Assembly (NCBI GenBank): GCA_016212785.1 | Contig: JACRDW010000095.1 | Location: 1 to 5,471, forward strand | Direction: 5' to 3' | DNA length: 5,471 bases | DNA from: Methanobacteriota archaeon | Lineage (GTDB): Archaea > Hydrothermarchaeota > Hydrothermarchaeia > Hydrothermarchaeales > JACRDW01 | Part shown: piece after piece, positions 5,452 to 5,471 of the stretch | How the letters are laid out: every line of letters begins with the position of its first letter | Position numbering within the stretch: the first letter of the stretch is position 1 | Notes under the pieces: generated by a model | Databases searched by the model: none | What the model saw: only the letters and a program-made list of their open reading frames with translations | What the model was told of the DNA's origin: nothing | Program-made: the position numbers and the translations under genes

Positions 5452-5471
5452 ATGCCGACACCCATCATCAC
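5452..5471 (+). CDS. Possible start of 50S ribosomal protein uL2 (cut by window end)
   Basis: Only six codons are visible (MPTPII, with the next codon beginning AC, so Thr). Archaeal uL2 commonly starts with the pattern MGKR-I/L-I/L-x-Q-R-R-G, and uL2 normally follows uL23 in this cluster, so MPTPII-T would fit the spacing before QRRG. The evidence is positional and very short. No strong ribosome site is seen. An ATG at 5442 in another frame is an alternative start for a different product. Confidence 0.3.

Noticed and set aside
5374..5471. Minus-strand C/D-box RNA: GTGATGA box C at 5465-5471 and CTGA box D at 5374-5377
   Set aside because: The boxes are about 98 bases apart, well over the usual archaeal length. 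No clear D' box or terminal stem is seen, and box C overlaps the possible uL2 start. A model search with flanking sequence would settle it.

Overview
The window is chromosomal DNA from an archaeon. Four things support this: archaeal-type 23S rRNA, an archaeal-type RNase P RNA, TATA-box promoters instead of -35/-10 promoters, and archaeal ribosomal proteins uL3-uL4-uL23 of the S10/spc-type cluster. The lineage cannot be fixed from this window. The absence of a 5S gene just after the 23S gene and the thiolase gene upstream of uL3 are the best clues to placement.

Layout. Bases 1 to about 755 are the 3' part of 23S rRNA: most of domain V, including the peptidyl transferase centre, and all of domain VI. 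A small protein gene of unknown function (826-1128, minus) converges on it. A TATA-rich divergent region separates that gene from a methyltransferase relic (1173-1401, plus) that keeps both ends of the protein but has lost the SAM-binding core. Bases 1402-1608 hold a good TATA box followed by sequence I cannot assign. RNase P RNA fills 1609-2006, and its P1, P2, P3 and P4 helices can be paired by eye. A promoter after it leads to two adjacent genes, a ubiquitin-like sulfur carrier (2082-2315) and a TtuA/NcsA-type tRNA thiolase (2316-3221). A TATA box inside the end of the thiolase gene precedes uL3 (3258-4244). Then come a 105-base spacer with a hairpin, uL4 (4350-5126), uL23 (5123-5371, overlapping uL4), and an 80-base spacer with a 10-bp hairpin. 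The window ends in what may be the first codons of uL2.

How the parts work together. Nearly everything serves translation: the ribosome's catalytic RNA, tRNA 5'-end processing (RNase P), tRNA 2-thiolation (carrier plus thiolase) and large-subunit proteins. I did not find a new defence or mobile system. The points most worth a second look are two unusual bases in the peptidyl transferase centre, the internally deleted methyltransferase, the three-hairpin block inside RNase P RNA, the unassigned transcript candidate before it, and the hairpins in the uL3-uL4 and uL23-uL2 spacers.
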